Below are positions 21,235-23,211 of a DNA stretch of 23,211 bases, piece by piece. The DNA is from JAVBTR01 sp031556065. GTDB lineage: Bacteria > Bacillota > Clostridia > Christensenellales > Aristaeellaceae. The stretch covers positions 1-23,211 of the forward strand of contig JAVBTR010000038.1 of the NCBI GenBank assembly GCA_031556065.1, written 5' to 3'. Positions within the stretch are counted from its first letter, which is position 1. Every line of letters begins with the position of its first letter. A program made the position numbers and the translations under genes. The notes below the pieces were generated by a model. The model ran no database searches. It saw nothing but the letters and a program-made list of their open reading frames with translations, and was not told the origin of the DNA.

Positions 21235-21405
21235 CTAGACAGCCTGTTTATGCTCCTCTTGTTCTTTCATTATTAGTTGTATTTGTATCAAATCGATCCT
21301 GTTGCTGCACGCTAGCGCCAGCTCCATATTATTGTTGTCGTATGCCTGTTCCAGTGTTTTTTTCAAGTATGATAGCGAATCCATTTTCATAAAAACCTGT
21401 TGCAT
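21235..21405 (-). CDS. Small Spo0E-like regulatory protein
   Basis: The 56-residue protein (MQQVFMKMDSLSYLKKTLEQ then AYDNNNMELALACSNRID and LIQIQLIMKEQEEHKQAV) is a predicted two-helix hairpin of the size of Spo0E aspartyl-phosphate phosphatases, which dephosphorylate Spo0A. The SNRIDLIQ segment resembles the family's S-Q-x-L-D-x-x-I motif, though the match after Asp is imperfect, so the assignment is tentative. The reading frame continues upstream to 21612, but that part covers regulatory DNA; AAAGGGGG 8 nt before the ATG at 21403-21405 fixes the start. Two candidate Spo0A sites lie about 100 nt upstream, which would make a feedback loop. Confidence 0.6.
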   Translation of the reverse strand: MQQVFMKMDSLSYLKKTLEQAYDNNNMELALACSNRIDLIQIQLIMKEQEEHKQAV

Positions 21406-21502
21406 CTCAATAGCCCCCTTTAAATTTAGTGCACGCAGATTTGATACGGTTATAGAATACAACCAACACATAAAAAAAACAATCCCGAAACAATAGAAGT
21501 TT

Positions 21503-21519
21503 TGTCGAAGGCTGTCGAT
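21503..21519. promoter_or_regulatory. Two tandem Spo0A-box-like sites
   Basis: TGTCGAA (21503-21509), a perfect core 0A box within TTTTGTCGAAGG, is followed exactly 10 bp later by TGTCGAT (21513-21519), one mismatch. Spo0A~P binds such paired boxes on one helix face. They stand upstream of the Spo0E-like gene (minus) and about 75 bp upstream of the proS promoter (plus). Confidence 0.55.
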
Positions 21520-21558
21520 TTCAAAAATTTTTTTCCGTTTTCCGAAAAAAATGCTATA

Positions 21559-21581
21559 AAAACAGGCAATTTGCCCGTTTT
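21559..21581. terminator. Hairpin with T tract upstream of proS
   Basis: AAAAC-A-GGCAA and TTGCC-C-GTTTT form a stem with one mismatch and a short loop; T-rich runs lie on both strands. It is just upstream of the proS promoter and may insulate proS from read-through. The rest of 21406-21594 shows only the Spo0A-like sites and AT-rich DNA; no T-box was seen. Confidence 0.45.
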
Positions 21582-21594
21582 TTATGGAATATGC

Positions 21595-21623
21595 TTGCGG
21601 TAAAGAAAGCAATTAAGTATAAT
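21595..21623 (+). promoter_or_regulatory. Promoter of proS
   Basis: TTGCGG (21595-21600), 17 nt and a perfect TATAAT (21618-21623), 34 nt before the GTG start. Confidence 0.75.
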
Positions 21624-21657
21624 ATGTTTCATTGGAAAAATAAGGAGGCTACGGTCA

Positions 21658-23100
21658 GTGGCAAAAGAAAAAGAATCTCAATTTGTACAGCATATTACAT
21701 CCCGCTCCGACAACTTCTCCCAATGGTACACCGATGTGGTAACCATGGCAGATTTAATGGACTATACACCCGTTCGCGGCTGCATGGCCATCAAGCCTTA
21801 CGGCTATGCCATCTGGGAGCTGATTCAAAAGGAACTAGATGACAGATTTAAGGCCACCGGCCATCAAAACGTATCCATGCCCATGCTGATCCCCGAATCC
21901 CTTCTTTTAAAGGAAGCGGAGCACGTGGAAGGCTTTGCCCCGGAAGTGGCCTGGGTAACCCATGGCGGCGGAGAACAACTTCAAGAACGCCTGGCCGTTC
22001 GCCCCACCTCCGAAACCATCTTCTGCACCATGTACGCCAAATGGGTTCAATCCTGGCGGGATTTGCCAATGAAATACAACCAATGGTGTTCCGTTATGCG
22101 CTGGGAAAAGACCACCAGGCCCTTCCTGCGTACCGCAGAATTCCTCTGGCAGGAGGGTCACACCATTCACGCCACCGCGGAGGAGGCCCAGGAGGAAACC
22201 CTGCAAATGCTGGAAGTCTACCGGGATTTTTCCGAAAACGTAGCCGCTGTGCCCGTTTACTGCGGCCAGAAAAGCGAGAAGGAGAAATTTGCTGGTGCCC
22301 GGGCTACCTATTCCATCGAAGCCATGATGCAGGACGGCAAGGCCCTCCAATCCGGCACCTCTCACAACTTTGGCACCAATTTCTCCGAGCCCTTCGAGAT
22401 CCGCTATCTGGACAAGAGCGGCGTTCTACAATACGCCCATGAAACCTCTTGGGGCGTTTCCACCCGTATGATCGGCGCCATTATTATGACCCATGGCGAC
22501 GAACGAGGTTTGAAGCTTCCCCCCAAGCTGGCCCCCTTCCAGGTGGTCATCGTACCTGTAGCCGCCCACAAGCCCGGTGTTAACGAAAAGTGCCAGGAGG
22601 TCTTCGACCAATTAAAGGCCTTAGGCCTCCGTGTAAAGCTGGACGACCGGGACAATGTTTCCCCCGGCTGGAAGTTTAACGAATGGGAACTCAAGGGTGT
22701 TCCCGTCCGCTTGGAAATTGGCCCCCGGGATATTGAAAATGGTGTGGCCATGGCTGGCCGTCGGGATACCTTCGAAAAGCAAACCTTGCCCCTTGCTTCC
22801 TTGACAGAATCCATCCCCGCCTTGCTTGCGGATATCCAGAAAAATCTCTTCAATATCGCCCTCCATTTTCGGGAAGAAAAAACCAAGGTCTGCCTCAACA
22901 TGGAACAGCTCACCGCACAAGTCAATGGCGGCTACGCCAAAACCATGTGGTGCGGCGACCGGGCCTGCGAGGATAAGATCAAAGAGCTTACCTCCGCCAC
23001 CAGCCGCAACATGCCCTTTGACCAAACCCCCGTAGGCGATACCTGCGTCTGCTGCGGCAAGAAAGCAGATAAGGTGATGTATTTCGCTAAGGCATATTAA
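21658..23100 (+). CDS. proS: Prolyl-tRNA synthetase, archaeal/eukaryote-type
   Basis: The 480-residue class II synthetase charges tRNA-Pro with proline in the cytoplasm. It has the short form without the editing insertion: N-terminal SDNFSQWYTDVV, motif 2 MRWEKTTRPFLRTAEFLWQEGHT (in two halves: MRWEKT and FLRTAEFLWQEGHT), motif 3 THGDERGLKLPPKLAP, an anticodon-binding domain from about residue 290, and a C-terminal zinc-binding domain with Cys at about 432, 437, 463, 465 and 466. The C-terminal Tyr is usual for this type. It starts at GTG (21658) with AAGGAGG 9 nt upstream. It stands alone with its own promoter. Confidence 0.96.
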   Translation: MAKEKESQFVQHITSRSDNFSQWYTDVVTMADLMDYTPVRGCMAIKPYGYAIWELIQKELDDRFKATGHQNVSMPMLIPESLLLKEAEHVEGFAPEVAWVTHGGGEQLQERLAVRPTSETIFCTMYAKWVQSWRDLPMKYNQWCSVMRWEKTTRPFLRTAEFLWQEGHTIHATAEEAQEETLQMLEVYRDFSENVAAVPVYCGQKSEKEKFAGARATYSIEAMMQDGKALQSGTSHNFGTNFSEPFEIRYLDKSGVLQYAHETSWGVSTRMIGAIIMTHGDERGLKLPPKLAPFQVVIVPVAAHKPGVNEKCQEVFDQLKALGLRVKLDDRDNVSPGWKFNEWELKGVPVRLEIGPRDIENGVAMAGRRDTFEKQTLPLASLTESIPALLADIQKNLFNIALHFREEKTKVCLNMEQLTAQVNGGYAKTMWCGDRACEDKIKELTSATSRNMPFDQTPVGDTCVCCGKKADKVMYFAKAY

Positions 23101-23123
23101 GACAACGGCATATCTTTATGCGA

Positions 23124-23211
23124 GAAACCCTTTCTTTTGCAAAAGAGAGGGTTTCAGCGCGTCGACAAAGTCGACGCTTTCGTGCGACACCTGTGTCGCA
23201 CGAGGGATTTC
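23124..23211. repeat. Second tandem hairpin array, downstream of proS, truncated by window end
   Basis: Three consecutive hairpins are seen: 23124-23155, a 16-bp stem GAAACCCTTTCTTTTG/CAAAAGAGAGGGTTTC with one G-U; 23159-23177, GCGTCGAC-AAA-GTCGACGC; and 23181-23202, CGTGCGACAC-CT-GTGTCGCACG. The sequence then starts another arm (GAGGGATTTC) and is cut. The first hairpin may terminate proS, though no T tract follows. The layout recalls the element at 18170-18337. Confidence 0.65.

Noticed and set aside
21406..21612. Longer version of the Spo0E-like protein
   Set aside because: The extra 69 residues translate promoter-type AT-rich DNA with the Spo0A-like sites; a good ribosome binding site supports the 56-residue form.
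21406..21657. T-box or other tRNA-sensing leader upstream of proS
   Set aside because: The promoter lies only about 35 nt before the start, leaving no room, and no AGGGTGG-type T-box sequence is present.

Overview
The window suggests a spore-forming member of the Clostridia (low-GC Firmicutes lineage, moderate GC here). The reasons are strong AGGAGG-type ribosome binding sites, sigma-A style promoters, a zinc-type ribosomal protein S4, a BclA-like collagen protein with a cysteine cluster, a small Spo0E-like protein preceded by two Spo0A-box-like sites, and an archaeal/eukaryote-type prolyl-tRNA synthetase. Genus cannot be read from the sequence.

Layout. 1-1180 (minus): start of a ribosomal operon rpsM-rpsK-rpsD with its own promoter and a long, foldable leader; infA and rpmJ are not directly upstream. 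1301-3253 (minus): a spore-surface module, a collagen-like GXT protein followed by a family-2 glycosyltransferase with TPRs. 3254-10425 (minus): a five-gene operon: secreted protein of unknown function, membrane-anchored 37-residue-repeat TPR protein with a zinc ribbon, acyltransferase-3 membrane protein, M29 aminopeptidase, metallo-beta-lactamase-fold hydrolase. 10494-12605 (minus): three overlapping genes, a compact ABC/AAA-type ATPase, a DUF4435/TOPRIM-like protein and MscL with a C-terminal zinc ribbon. The ATPase plus DUF4435 pair resembles the architecture of the PARIS/OLD anti-phage systems and is the best candidate for a new system here.

12622-16605 (plus): a helical protein of unknown role, an ABC-F ATPase and an unusual fusion of a degenerate serine beta-lactamase-like domain to a GNAT acetyltransferase. 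16623-18153 (plus): guaB with its own promoter. 18170-18337: a 168-bp element with 15-bp terminal inverted repeats enclosing five consecutive perfect hairpins. 18414-20344 (minus): GntR regulator, ABC ATPase and permease operon with a consensus promoter and a candidate operator. 20346-21191 (minus): a CofE-like (F420-0 gamma-glutamyl ligase family) gene. 21196-21519 (minus): small Spo0E-like gene with candidate Spo0A sites. 21595-23100 (plus): proS, followed by a second run of hairpins cut by the window edge.

No tRNA, rRNA, CRISPR array, transposase or prophage gene was seen. Most of the window is chromosomal housekeeping; the accessory-looking parts are the ATPase/DUF4435/MscL cluster, the collagen/glycosyltransferase pair, the TPR operon and the two hairpin arrays.
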